From: Mucilaginibacter rigui
Lineage (GTDB): Bacteria > Bacteroidota > Bacteroidia > Sphingobacteriales > Sphingobacteriaceae
Direction: 5' to 3'
DNA length: 64,000 bases
Assembly (NCBI RefSeq): GCF_014773275.1
Contig: NZ_JACWMW010000001.1
Coordinates: 1,178,001 to 1,242,000 of the forward strand
The position numbers and the translations under genes were made by a program. Of the stretch, positions 37,071 through 45,693 are shown in pieces. Position 1 is the stretch's first letter; each line of letters starts with the position of its first letter. Below the pieces are notes generated by a model that was not told the origin of the DNA, did no database searches, and saw only the letters and a list, made by a program, of their open reading frames with translations.

Positions 37071-38414
37071 ATGAAAAAGATCTATCAAAAATTACCATTA
37101 CTACTGCTGATGCTGCTGGTAGTGGTAGCCGCAGGCTGTAAAAAGGATGTGGCAAAAGAGCAGGAGGATGCCAACCCGCTTCAGCCCCGTATCTTCGATA
37201 TTTTGAGGGAGTTTTCGGGAGCTCAGGTTATTGACGAGGGCGATACAGCTAAGTTTACCAACATTGAGGTAACACCTGCCGGCAAAGCCGATATCAGTTG
37301 GCTGGTGAACAACGTGGAGGTATCGAAAGATAAAAAGTTTAACTTTTCGCCAAAAGGTGGAGGTGAATTTACTATCAAACTAAAGGTTACTTACAACGGC
37401 GATTCGAGTGTGCGCAGCACCAAGGTGTTAGTTAACCCTTCAACCTATACATTTAAACCCTATACTAAAATAGCGATGTCGTACCTTACGCAGGATGCAT
37501 CAGCAGCGAACGTGAATTTTAATAATGTTACGCATGTAACTTACAAGGTTGGCCTGGTATCACCGGAAGGTGACCTGGATACTTCGCCGGGAGAGGTAGG
37601 GCAAAAAGCAAAAGAACTGGTTGCAAGGGCGCATATTGCAGGCGTACCGGTTATAATGGGTATTAGTGGCAGGCTATCAGGTATTGATGGTTGGGCTATT
37701 TATGAAACCAACGATTTTGGTACCGCTATACGCGACCCTGCAAAACGCACTAAACTTATTGGCCTGGTAAAAGCTTATGTTGCCGCCAAACGTATGGACG
37801 GTGTAGATATTATGATGACTGACATCAACTCGGGCAATGCGCCTGATAATATCCACGCGATAGGTCCATTCCTTAACGAGCTGAAGGCGGCATTACCGCC
37901 AAGCGCTTTAGTTACCGTAACAGCCTCGGTAAATTACCAGCATTGGGAGTATCCAGATCTTTCGGCTGCAAGCTGGGTTAATTTGCATGCCTTTGAGGAT
38001 AATATTCACATAGGCCCGGGCGCACCTGTTGGGCAGTCTTCAAGCTTACAGTTTATGATTGACGGTGCTGCTATATGGCCAAACTTCCATCTGCCGGCCA
38101 GTAAACTGGTTGTGGGTATGCCTGCGTTTGGTTTGCGTTACAACGAGTTGGACGCTAATGGTAATAACGCAAGCTGGGGATCGTATGATTACATGACCTA
38201 CAAGGATATTTTAACTGCCGACCCAACCGCGTTTGGTAAGGAATTTACCGACAAATCGGGCAAAGGGGTATATTACAATGGGGTACCGCTAATTACTCAA
38301 AAAGCACAATACCTGAAAAATAATGGCTTTAAAGGCGGTTACTTGTATGGCGGCGATTATGACACCCAGGATGCGAATTCGTTGATGCTGGCATTATTTA
38401 ACGGAATAAAATAA
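37071..38414 (+). CDS. GH18-like lipoprotein without catalytic residues, probable surface glycan-binding protein
   Basis: The 447-residue lipoprotein (lipobox near residue 22, VAAGCKKD) has an N-terminal PKD-like beta domain at about 35-125 and a GH18-like barrel after it. The equivalent of the DxxDxDxE motif reads DGVDIMMT at about 243-250: the third Asp is Met and the catalytic Glu is Thr. It therefore should not hydrolyse, but keeps substrate-binding strands such as the YLYGGDYDTQD end. Catalytically dead GH18-like proteins serve as surface glycan-binding proteins in some loci; that role is inferred here. It is followed after 5 nt by the GH16 gene. Confidence 0.82.
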   Translation: MKKIYQKLPLLLLMLLVVVAAGCKKDVAKEQEDANPLQPRIFDILREFSGAQVIDEGDTAKFTNIEVTPAGKADISWLVNNVEVSKDKKFNFSPKGGGEFTIKLKVTYNGDSSVRSTKVLVNPSTYTFKPYTKIAMSYLTQDASAANVNFNNVTHVTYKVGLVSPEGDLDTSPGEVGQKAKELVARAHIAGVPVIMGISGRLSGIDGWAIYETNDFGTAIRDPAKRTKLIGLVKAYVAAKRMDGVDIMMTDINSGNAPDNIHAIGPFLNELKAALPPSALVTVTASVNYQHWEYPDLSAASWVNLHAFEDNIHIGPGAPVGQSSSLQFMIDGAAIWPNFHLPASKLVVGMPAFGLRYNELDANGNNASWGSYDYMTYKDILTADPTAFGKEFTDKSGKGVYYNGVPLITQKAQYLKNNGFKGGYLYGGDYDTQDANSLMLALFNGIK

Positions 38415-38419
38415 GAGCG

Positions 38420-39154
38420 ATGATGAAAAAAATATATACTATCGCGTTTGCACTTTTGCTGATACACAGCTATACGCACGCACAGGATAAAACCATTAAA
38501 TGGAGCGGCTACACCTGGAAGGTTAAAGAACCCGCAGAAGCTACCGGCCCCGGCCCCAATTACTGGAGCGGTAACAATGTGTGGGTTGATGGCAGCGGCT
38601 GGCTGCATTTAAAGGTGAGCAAGAACGCAACCACAGGCCATTGGGAATGCGCCGAAGTGGCCAGTACCGAAAGCTTCGGTATGGGCACCTATCAGTGGCA
38701 GATTGATGCTGATGTAGATAAGTTCGACAAAAACCTGGTACTAGGCTTGTTTGACTACTCGGGTACCGATGCAAGGGACGAGATAGATATTGAATTTGCA
38801 CGATGGGGCAATAGCAGCTATCCAAATTTAAACTACACGGTTTACCCTAAGTTGGGTGATCCGCCAAGGCATACCAGTTTTTCAACAGAGTTTACATCAC
38901 CAAACGGTACGTATACCACGCATAAGTTTACCCGTACTGCCGACAAAATAACTTTTAAAACCCTGTACGGCCACGTGAACGATGAGCCGCGGGATAACCT
39001 GTTTATCAGTAAAGAGTTTAAAAGCCCGTCGGTATCTATTAGCAGTGTAAGCATGCCGGTATTGTTAAACCTTTGGTTGTTTAAAGGGCAGGCACCAACG
39101 GATGATAAACCATTTGAGGTGGTGATACACAGCTTTAAGTTTAGTGCGCAATAA
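38420..39154 (+). CDS. GH16 family glycoside hydrolase
   Basis: The 244-residue protein has a signal peptide (ending HAQD) and a single GH16 jelly-roll domain. The catalytic signature DEIDIEF places the E-x-D-x-E residues at about 121, 123 and 125. GH16 enzymes are mostly endo-beta-1,3-glucanases, but also cleave lichenan, agar or beta-galactans. Without a carbohydrate-binding module, its substrate cannot be deduced. It is the last gene of the locus, followed by a terminator. Confidence 0.85.
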   Translation: MMKKIYTIAFALLLIHSYTHAQDKTIKWSGYTWKVKEPAEATGPGPNYWSGNNVWVDGSGWLHLKVSKNATTGHWECAEVASTESFGMGTYQWQIDADVDKFDKNLVLGLFDYSGTDARDEIDIEFARWGNSSYPNLNYTVYPKLGDPPRHTSFSTEFTSPNGTYTTHKFTRTADKITFKTLYGHVNDEPRDNLFISKEFKSPSVSISSVSMPVLLNLWLFKGQAPTDDKPFEVVIHSFKFSAQ

Positions 39155-39183
39155 AACAGCAAATTTGTTGATTAGTTAGATAG

Positions 39184-39214
39184 CCCGGCTGCACATAAAG
39201 CAGCCGGGTTTTTT
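39184..39214 (+). terminator. Rho-independent terminator of the polysaccharide locus
   Basis: An 8-bp GC-rich stem (CCCGGCTG at 39184-39191 and CAGCCGGG at 39201-39208) with a 9-nt loop is followed by a T run, 30 nt after the GH16 stop. Confidence 0.9.
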
Positions 39215-39359
39215 GTTGCAGCAGTTTTGGTAGTTTAAGATGTATTAAAAAGGTGAAATCACCAGGGTGGTTTTGTAAATAGCTGTTATCTTTAGTACTG
39301 CTACCTTGCAACATATTGCAATTAAAAAGCATCTTATTGTTCAAAGCCATTAACAAAAT

Positions 39360-40874
39360 ATGAAAAAGACCGGCACACTTATTTTTATTGGGTTGCTATG
39401 CATTTTATCGGCTACGGCCCAGCAAAAAAAATATACACCTAAAATAGAAGATTGCAATTGCCGGTTTATGATGGACAGCAATTTTGTAAAGATAGCCCCA
39501 CCAAATCTTAAAACTGCTTTCTCCGCGCCATTTGATAAAATTGATAGCAGCTTTAAAACCAGGTGCGGTTATCTTATTGTACCCGAAAACCGTAATAAAA
39601 AGGCATCAAGGATGATTAAGTTGCCCTTTATTGTGGTGTACAGTAAAAACCCCGACAAGAAGAAAGATCCGTTGTTGTATACTGCCGGCGGCCCGGGTGG
39701 CAGCTCTTTAGGCTGGGCTATTGGTGCTACAAAAAGCGACCTGATAAAAGACCGCGACTGTATTGCCATAGAACAGCGGGGGACGAGGTATGCATTACCG
39801 CACCTAAGGGCGTTTGACCTGGATGCCGCCATCAAAGAATCGTACCGGAAAAACCTTGATAAAGACAGCATGGTGCTTGAAGGTGTAAAAAGATACAAGA
39901 AGACTTTAGAGAATAGGGGTATAGACCTGTCCGGCTATAATACGGATGAAACTGTTTCTGATATTCACGACCTGATCGCGGTGCTGAAAATAGATTCAAT
40001 TAACCTTTTGGGCGGATCATATAGCGGTGGTTTGATGACAGCTGTATTAAAGAAGGACCCCACGCATGTCCGCTCATTGGTGCTTGATTCGCCCTTACCT
40101 ATATTTACGCCGATAGATGAAGATGAGCCTGCTAATTTTAATGAGGCGCTTACCGTGCTGTTTCGCCATGTAGAGCAGGACTCGACAGATAAAGCATTGT
40201 ACGGTAATTTACAACAGCGTTTCCTGGATTACTTTAATGGTATTGCCTATAAAACTTTTTATCAGCCTTATTTAGAAAAAGGCACAACCGATTCTGTAAA
40301 GATTGCCTACACTAAAAACGAACTGTTGGCGGAGATCATGAACACGATGTCGGATAATTTGCACCGGAAAGATGTGGCTTATATGATCACAGAGATGATA
40401 AAAGGCCATCACAGCGTTTATATCAATACCTTTTTAGATGATCTGTTCCGCAAGAACCAGGCGCCCGATGGGATGCGGATATCTGCCTACTGCGCCGATC
40501 AAAGTACTTACCATAGCGAAGAGGTGATACAGCAATTATACAAAGCCTATCCATACTTAACAGGCTACCGCATTAACGATGTAATAAAAAGCATGTGCGA
40601 TTGCTGGAAGGTGCCACCTGTTAATGCCGGAACCAAACAGCCTTACTACTCTTTAAAACCTGTATTACTGGGCGATGGCGAGATGGACCCCAACTGCAGG
40701 CCGCGTTATATCAGTGCTATAAACCATTATATGCCAAACGGCCAAAGCTTTTTGTTTATCAACAAAGGGCATGGCGTGGGCAGTAAAGAATGGTACGAAA
40801 TGGTAAGGAAGTTTTTGAACGAACCGTACAAAAAGGTTATTGCACCAAATGCCAGCATTGTACGGCTGCAATAA
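39360..40874 (+). CDS. Secreted alpha/beta hydrolase, S33 (TAP/proline-iminopeptidase-like) peptidase family
   Basis: The 504-residue protein has a signal peptide (ending ATAQQ), an oxyanion-hole loop (TAGGPGGSSLG), the EQRGTRYA segment and a nucleophile elbow LLGGSYSGG (Ser near residue 222). Near the end is a TAP-type C-terminal region with GDGEMDPNCRP and INKGHGVG, supplying Asp and His. It is probably a periplasmic tripeptidyl- or prolyl-peptidase. It stands alone, after the terminator of the polysaccharide locus. Confidence 0.8.
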   Translation: MKKTGTLIFIGLLCILSATAQQKKYTPKIEDCNCRFMMDSNFVKIAPPNLKTAFSAPFDKIDSSFKTRCGYLIVPENRNKKASRMIKLPFIVVYSKNPDKKKDPLLYTAGGPGGSSLGWAIGATKSDLIKDRDCIAIEQRGTRYALPHLRAFDLDAAIKESYRKNLDKDSMVLEGVKRYKKTLENRGIDLSGYNTDETVSDIHDLIAVLKIDSINLLGGSYSGGLMTAVLKKDPTHVRSLVLDSPLPIFTPIDEDEPANFNEALTVLFRHVEQDSTDKALYGNLQQRFLDYFNGIAYKTFYQPYLEKGTTDSVKIAYTKNELLAEIMNTMSDNLHRKDVAYMITEMIKGHHSVYINTFLDDLFRKNQAPDGMRISAYCADQSTYHSEEVIQQLYKAYPYLTGYRINDVIKSMCDCWKVPPVNAGTKQPYYSLKPVLLGDGEMDPNCRPRYISAINHYMPNGQSFLFINKGHGVGSKEWYEMVRKFLNEPYKKVIAPNASIVRLQ

Positions 40875-40964
40875 TGCCTGCCTGATGAAAATGTTGTAAA
40901 CCACGCCTGGTAAATCAGGAAGATTATTTACATATTGCATTATGTCCCGTTCAATTGTAATGCT

Positions 40965-41639
40965 ATGAATATCTTTCATCAAACGTTTCTTAATCTTGTT
41001 TTTATAGGTATAATAGCCCTGTTCCCGGTAGTAAATCCAATTGGTTCGGCGCTTATTTTAACCCCGTTTTTTGAAAACCTTACCAAGGCCGAAAAACGCC
41101 GTGCGGTTTGCAAAATCACCTTTTATGCTTTTTGCATCTGCACGGTATCGCTTTTTTTTGGCCAGTGGATATTGAGCTTGTTTGGGATCTCGATACCCAT
41201 TGTTCAGCTTGCCGGGGGCATCATGATATGTAAAATAGGGTGGGATTTCTTATCGTCAGACCCGAAACCAAGCTCTGACCACGACGCGGTAAAAGACGAG
41301 ATCAATGTTTCGGCCTATAAACATATAGCGGGTAAGCTATTTTATCCTATTACTTTCCCTGCTACCACAGGTGCCGGTACCATCTCAGTGCTTTTTACCC
41401 TCAGCGCACACAACAATGAAATTGGTAGTGCCGAATACTATCTTAATGTAGGTTCAATACTGGTTTCCATAATTGTAATATGTGCTATGATCTACATTTT
41501 TTACCTGAACACCAAAACCATATTAAGGTATTTAGGGCCAAATGGCGAAACCATTGTAAACCGTATATCTGCATTCCTGATATTTTGCGTAGGGCTTCAA
41601 ATTGGTTATTCGGGACTGAAAGTGCTGTTTAATATATAA
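40965..41639 (+). CDS. MarC family integral membrane protein
   Basis: From the ATG at 40965 (the frame opens at 40935) the product is a protein of about 224 residues and about six helices. The MarC family landmarks LNLVFIGIIALFPVVNPIGSALI, LAGGIMICKIGWDFL and FPATTGAGTISVL are present. The family's transport role is not settled despite the historical multiple-antibiotic-resistance name. Confidence 0.88.
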   Translation: MNIFHQTFLNLVFIGIIALFPVVNPIGSALILTPFFENLTKAEKRRAVCKITFYAFCICTVSLFFGQWILSLFGISIPIVQLAGGIMICKIGWDFLSSDPKPSSDHDAVKDEINVSAYKHIAGKLFYPITFPATTGAGTISVLFTLSAHNNEIGSAEYYLNVGSILVSIIVICAMIYIFYLNTKTILRYLGPNGETIVNRISAFLIFCVGLQIGYSGLKVLFNI

Positions 41640-41742
41640 AGCCCGACAACTTTTTACGTATCCCAAAAAGTGAAAATTTAATTGTGTTTATAATTATTTT
41701 TTATGCGTAACTTCATAATAATCAATTATAAACATTCTTAAA

Positions 41743-41750
41743 AAGGAGGG
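41743..41750 (+). promoter_or_regulatory. Strong Shine-Dalgarno sequence of the DoxX gene
   Basis: AAGGAGGG ends 4 nt before the ATG at 41755. Such a strong Shine-Dalgarno match is unusual in Bacteroidota, where most genes start without one, and it is not seen before neighbouring genes in this window. Confidence 0.6.
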
Positions 41751-41754
41751 CGTT

Positions 41755-42219
41755 ATGAACATGGTTCGTAAAATAGAGCACTGGGGTGATCTTCATCATC
41801 CAAAATGGCTCGATGTAGTTCGCATTGTACTTGGTTTGATCATTTTTGGTAAGGGCGTTGTTTTTATAAGTAACACCGCGGTACAGCAGGATTGGATCTT
41901 CCATAATAACGTTTTTGACTTTTCGGGCCTGATGGCCATGGTGCTGATACATATCATAGCATTTGCGCATGTTATAGGGGGGCTGCTCATCATCGTAGGG
42001 TTACTTACCCGTATGGCTGTTGTTATACAGATGCCCATAGTGCTGGGTGCCATATTTTTTGTGAATGCAACCAGGGGGCTTACATTCCTGAATACCGAGC
42101 TATGGCTTTCTATCTTGGTATTCCTGATGCTGGTAGTTATCTGGATAGTAGGGTCAGGGTCATTCTCGGCAGATAAATGGATAAACGATAGTAATGCGTA
42201 TCGCCATAAAAGAACATAA
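41755..42219 (+). CDS. DoxX-family membrane protein
   Basis: The 154-residue protein has about four transmembrane helices and the DoxX-like pattern VVRIVLGLIIFGKGVVF...AHVIGGLLIIVGLLTR...GSGSFSADKW. Members sometimes support thiosulfate or redox functions; the role here is unknown. A terminator follows it. Confidence 0.82.
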   Translation: MNMVRKIEHWGDLHHPKWLDVVRIVLGLIIFGKGVVFISNTAVQQDWIFHNNVFDFSGLMAMVLIHIIAFAHVIGGLLIIVGLLTRMAVVIQMPIVLGAIFFVNATRGLTFLNTELWLSILVFLMLVVIWIVGSGSFSADKWINDSNAYRHKRT

Positions 42220-42244
42220 AAAGCGAGTGCTATCAAATACAAAT

Positions 42245-42280
42245 AGCCTTTCAGCCAAACTGGAAGGCTTTTATATTTTT
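42245..42280 (+). terminator. Rho-independent terminator after the DoxX gene
   Basis: AGCCTTTCAG (42245-42254) and CTGGAAGGCT (42260-42269) form a 10-bp stem with one G-U pair, followed by a T-rich tail, 25 nt past the stop. Confidence 0.8.
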
Positions 42281-42357
42281 AAACTACTATAGAATATAAG
42301 CTCGCTAACATCTCGTAAATAATTTTTTTTGAGTAAGTTGGTGGCTAAATTTATTGC

Positions 42358-42978
42358 ATGCGTACTATCAGTCTCTTTATTTTATCTCTGTTAATTGGCA
42401 TAGCGGCTTATTCACAAAATACACCATCAACAAAAAGCGAGGCAGACGAAATAGAGCCGTATGATTATCCCACAAAATTAACAGGGGGGTACAATATCCT
42501 GTTTAAAGCGGATGACAGCACTCAGTATCTTTACCTTACCAGGGGGAATAAAAAGATAGCCGAGCTTGCGTCGGATGTGAGAGGGGGGCTTTATAAAAGC
42601 CTGGGTTATGTTGGGGCTGACTTTAAGGAGTACTTTGTATTTGTACATTCTTACGGATCAGGAAACCCGCATGAAATTGAACTGATCAAAAAAACGACAG
42701 GCAAAAATATTCTGAAAACCGATGCCTGGTGGATAGATGTGGTTAAAAAGAAAGAGGCTTTGCTTTACAGCGAACAGGATGTACCAACTACGAAGGATAA
42801 AATGATCTTGTACAGCGTTAGCACTGGCAAAAAACGACTACTTAGTTTTCCTAATGATGTTTTTAATGAACCAATGATACTATATCGTATAAAGATCAAA
42901 AAGCTAACTGATAGATATTTGATCATTGAGTACGACACCAACGGTCGCCACAAAACCAAAAAATACGTATTGTATTAA
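42358..42978 (+). CDS. Hypothetical secreted protein
   Basis: The 206-residue protein has an N-terminal signal peptide (ending AAYSQ) and a mostly beta-strand mature part with lysine-rich turns. No motif is recognised. It stands alone between the DoxX and GDPD genes. Confidence 0.6.
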   Translation: MRTISLFILSLLIGIAAYSQNTPSTKSEADEIEPYDYPTKLTGGYNILFKADDSTQYLYLTRGNKKIAELASDVRGGLYKSLGYVGADFKEYFVFVHSYGSGNPHEIELIKKTTGKNILKTDAWWIDVVKKKEALLYSEQDVPTTKDKMILYSVSTGKKRLLSFPNDVFNEPMILYRIKIKKLTDRYLIIEYDTNGRHKTKKYVLY

Positions 42979-43042
42979 GTAACTGTTCTCACAGTTTGGT
43001 TGCTTTACAAATAAAAATCCTTTCTGCTGAATTATATGTTTA

Positions 43043-43050
43043 TAGCTTTG
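43043..43050 (+). promoter_or_regulatory. Promoter -7 box of the GDPD gene
   Basis: TAGCTTTG matches the Bacteroidota -7 consensus TAnnTTTG; the -33 region is weak. It lies 29 nt before the ATG at 43080, which supports that start rather than the upstream ATG at 42996. Confidence 0.45.
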
Positions 43051-43079
43051 TTGTAGGAGATCCTCATTTTAAAACTAAT

Positions 43080-44003
43080 ATGTTTATGGCTAATTTAAAA
43101 AGCATACTATGTGCAGCTGTTATTTTTGCTTCTGTAATGGTGTTCTGTTCGTTTAACTCAAAAAATGTGTCAAAATACCCATCATTTTTTAAAATAGGCC
43201 ATCGCGGTACGCGTGGAATGATGCCTGAGAATACAATACCTGCTATGCAGAAAGCCATTAACTATGGCGTAAATACCATAGAGTTTGATGTTCATGTTAC
43301 TAAAGATGGTAAGGTGATTGTTTATCACGATGATTCGTTCGACCCTAATTATACGCTGATGCCCAATGGTGCTGAGATAGATCCTAAAGCCCGCGACAAG
43401 TACCTTTTTTACCAGATGGATTATGCCGATATTAAGCCTTTTATTATCGGTACAAAAAAATATCCGGCTTTTCCGCAGCAGCAAAACCTGGCTACTTACA
43501 CGCCGCTGCTATCAGAACTGGTTGATTCTGTTGAGCATTACACTAAGGCAAATAACTTACCACAGGTTTATTACCTGCTAGAGATAAAATCGGATGCGAA
43601 AACAGATGGTGTTAACCAGCCCGTGCCAGAGGTTTTTGTTAAAAAAGTTATGGATGTAATGAAAGCTAAAAAACTCGGTAAACGTTTAATCGTTCAGTCG
43701 TTCGATAAACGCCCTTTAAAGGTAATGCATCAAAATTACCCTGAGGTAGCTACCGGTTTTTTAACCGGCGATAACAAGGTTAGCTTTGAACAAAATTTGA
43801 CCGAGTTAGGATATACTCCGCAGTTTTATAACCCGCATTATGGCATGGTGAATGAACAACTGGTGAAACAATGCCACGACAAAAAGATGTTGATATGCCC
43901 ATGGACGGTGAACGAAACTACCGAAATGAAACGCTTAACGGAGTTAAAAGTTGACGGTATTATAACCGATTACCCCAATTATTTAAGCGAATTGCTAAAA
44001 TAA
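43080..44003 (+). CDS. Glycerophosphodiester phosphodiesterase (GDPD family)
   Basis: The start is placed at 43080 (ATG; 43086 is also possible), because a promoter box lies between it and the earlier in-frame ATG. The protein has an N-terminal hydrophobic export segment (ILCAAVIFASVMVFCSF). The GDPD barrel has the catalytic HRGTRG...PENT region, EFDVHVTKDGKVIVYHDD, a LEIK strand and the closing WTVNETTEMKRL...VDGIITDYP. It should hydrolyse glycerophosphodiesters to an alcohol and glycerol 3-phosphate in the periplasm. Confidence 0.9.
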   Translation: MFMANLKSILCAAVIFASVMVFCSFNSKNVSKYPSFFKIGHRGTRGMMPENTIPAMQKAINYGVNTIEFDVHVTKDGKVIVYHDDSFDPNYTLMPNGAEIDPKARDKYLFYQMDYADIKPFIIGTKKYPAFPQQQNLATYTPLLSELVDSVEHYTKANNLPQVYYLLEIKSDAKTDGVNQPVPEVFVKKVMDVMKAKKLGKRLIVQSFDKRPLKVMHQNYPEVATGFLTGDNKVSFEQNLTELGYTPQFYNPHYGMVNEQLVKQCHDKKMLICPWTVNETTEMKRLTELKVDGIITDYPNYLSELLK

Positions 44004-44112
44004 CATACCATAAGTTACTGCATTGTTTTGAAATAACTTGTTTAAACGGCTGGTTTTTACAGGTTAATATATCAACTATCAGCGGTATATTTATACGTTA
44101 GCGTTTTGCCTG

Positions 44113-44120
44113 TAAGTTTG
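44113..44120 (+). promoter_or_regulatory. Possible promoter -7 box of the methyltransferase-like gene
   Basis: TAAGTTTG fits the -7 consensus TAnnTTTG exactly and lies 33 nt before the ATG at 44154. No convincing -33 TTTG is seen at the usual distance. Confidence 0.35.
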
Positions 44121-44153
44121 GCTTTGCACAACGTTAGCTATTTAAATAGATGA

Positions 44154-45140
44154 ATGGAAACAAAAGCAAACACTGATTTTATTGATTTGCTCAAAAGAGC
44201 TAACCGAACTATTATAGATGAGCCTGATAACTTAGGGGGTATTTATAAAGTAATTCACGAATTACACTCATTATATGCTGAACAATGCGGGGTAACTGCC
44301 GGGAATATTACAGACGATGATATTATGTTGCCGTCGGGTAAAGCGGTATCAACTATTAAGGCCGCCCACTGCCTGCTTGAGTTTCAGCGGACAGCAGTTT
44401 TTGTTCGGGGAATATATAAGGCGGTTTGCAGGCTAAAAGCAGATTTCCCTTCACAAACCATTCATATTTTATATGCTGGCTGCGGCCCATATGCAACACT
44501 GCTTACTCCTTTAGTTGCATTGTTCAGCCCATCAGAGATAGCCTTTACTTTTCTTGACATTAATCAGGTATCGCTTGATGCGGTAAAGAGAATGTATGAC
44601 CGGCAAAATTTAAGTGAATATATAAAAGCGTACATATGCGCTGATGCCACAACCTATAAAATACCCGAGGGTACAACAGTTCATTTGGCCGTATCAGAAA
44701 CTATGTTGAATGCATTAATGAAAGAGCCGCAGGTGGCTGTTATGCAAAACCTTATCCCGCAGTTACCACCTTTGGCCTTATTTGTACCTGCTAAGATTAC
44801 TGTAAGCGCAAACTTGTTAGACTTAAACGAAGAACAAAGAAGTAGAATGGCGGGGGCGTTACCGCGCCGTATAGCTCTTGGTGGAGTATATACCATAAGC
44901 AGGGAACATTATACAACACCGCAACCGGTTAGCTTCCGTATCCCTGATAAGGTATATGATTATAAAACTGTTTTTCTGCACACCCATATAGAAACTTATG
45001 GTGATGAAGTGTTAACCGACTACCAGTGCAGCCTTACCAATCCAAAGATGATTACCGGTGTCGGAGAAATGGAGGGTAAACACATCACCTTTAATTATCT
45101 TAATGGAGAAAAGCCCGGTTTTATTCATCAGTGGGGATAA
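44154..45140 (+). CDS. Class I SAM-dependent methyltransferase-like protein
   Basis: The 328-residue protein has a Rossmann-like nucleotide site: HILYAGCGPYATLLTPL resembles the Gly-rich SAM-binding loop and FTFLDINQVSLDA supplies the acidic residue after strand 2. CADATTYKIPEG and LAVSETMLNALMKEPQVAV follow, as in methyltransferases of the PRMT-like type. There is no signal peptide. The substrate is unknown. The first 90 residues are helical and of unknown family. Confidence 0.65.
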   Translation: METKANTDFIDLLKRANRTIIDEPDNLGGIYKVIHELHSLYAEQCGVTAGNITDDDIMLPSGKAVSTIKAAHCLLEFQRTAVFVRGIYKAVCRLKADFPSQTIHILYAGCGPYATLLTPLVALFSPSEIAFTFLDINQVSLDAVKRMYDRQNLSEYIKAYICADATTYKIPEGTTVHLAVSETMLNALMKEPQVAVMQNLIPQLPPLALFVPAKITVSANLLDLNEEQRSRMAGALPRRIALGGVYTISREHYTTPQPVSFRIPDKVYDYKTVFLHTHIETYGDEVLTDYQCSLTNPKMITGVGEMEGKHITFNYLNGEKPGFIHQWG

Positions 45141-45477
45141 ATAACCTGGCTTGGCTATTTCTTTAATGAATACTTCATTTATTTACGATATGTACGCGGC
45201 TCTTTCGCGTTAGCAACATCGCGCTCTTTGTAAATATCACATACTGTGCGCTAAAAGCTTATGATCTGTATGTGGCCTCAAGGGCTTGGGTTAACGTTCC
45301 CTTGCCAGTAAAATAAATATCTTAATAAAATGGGTTATAACACCCTCTTTATTAATACTTCAACCAGTTAACTTTAACTGAAAAATAAGCTAATACAGCA
45401 TTAATGGGGAGACGGAAGCCAAATATACCTTGCCATTTAATAAAAAAACCTTCCAGTAGTACTGAAAGGTTTTTGGG
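45141..45477. other. Intergenic region with the tRNA terminator
   Basis: Apart from the minus-strand terminator of the tRNA gene (45444-45475), nothing convincing is seen. A 76-codon plus-strand frame from 45404 crosses the tRNA gene and is not called. Confidence 0.5.
45444..45475 (-). terminator. Terminator of tRNA-Lys
   Basis: On the minus strand AAAAACCTTTCAGT, a 3-nt loop and ACTGGAAGGTTTTT form a nearly perfect hairpin ending in a T run, just after the tRNA 3' end. Confidence 0.75.
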
Positions 45478-45550
45478 TGACCTGGGAGGGGTTCGAACCC
45501 TCGACCCACTGATTAAGAGTCAGTTGCTCTACCAGCTGAGCTACCAAGTC
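45478..45550 (-). tRNA. tRNA-Lys (anticodon CTT)
   Basis: The 73-nt minus-strand sequence folds as a cloverleaf. The acceptor stem pairs GACTTGG with CCAGGTC, the D-arm contains AGCTCAGCTGGTAGAGC, and the anticodon stem ACTGA/TCAGT encloses CTCTTAA with anticodon CTT. The T-arm reads GAGGGTTCGAACCCCTC, and the discriminator is A. CCA is not encoded. Confidence 0.95.
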
Positions 45551-45693
45551 ATGGCCGGCAATTTTTACCTGGATGCAAATATACAATCTATTGGTGTAAC
45601 TGCTAATGTTTTTACTACATCTTTAGATAATTGAACTACAATATACTTTTCTAAATAAATATTCTATCATAAATGTAACCTAAACAACTTATT

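Noticed and set aside
45404..45634. 76-codon plus-strand frame crossing the tRNA-Lys gene
   Set aside because: It runs through the tRNA and its terminator, so coding is unlikely.
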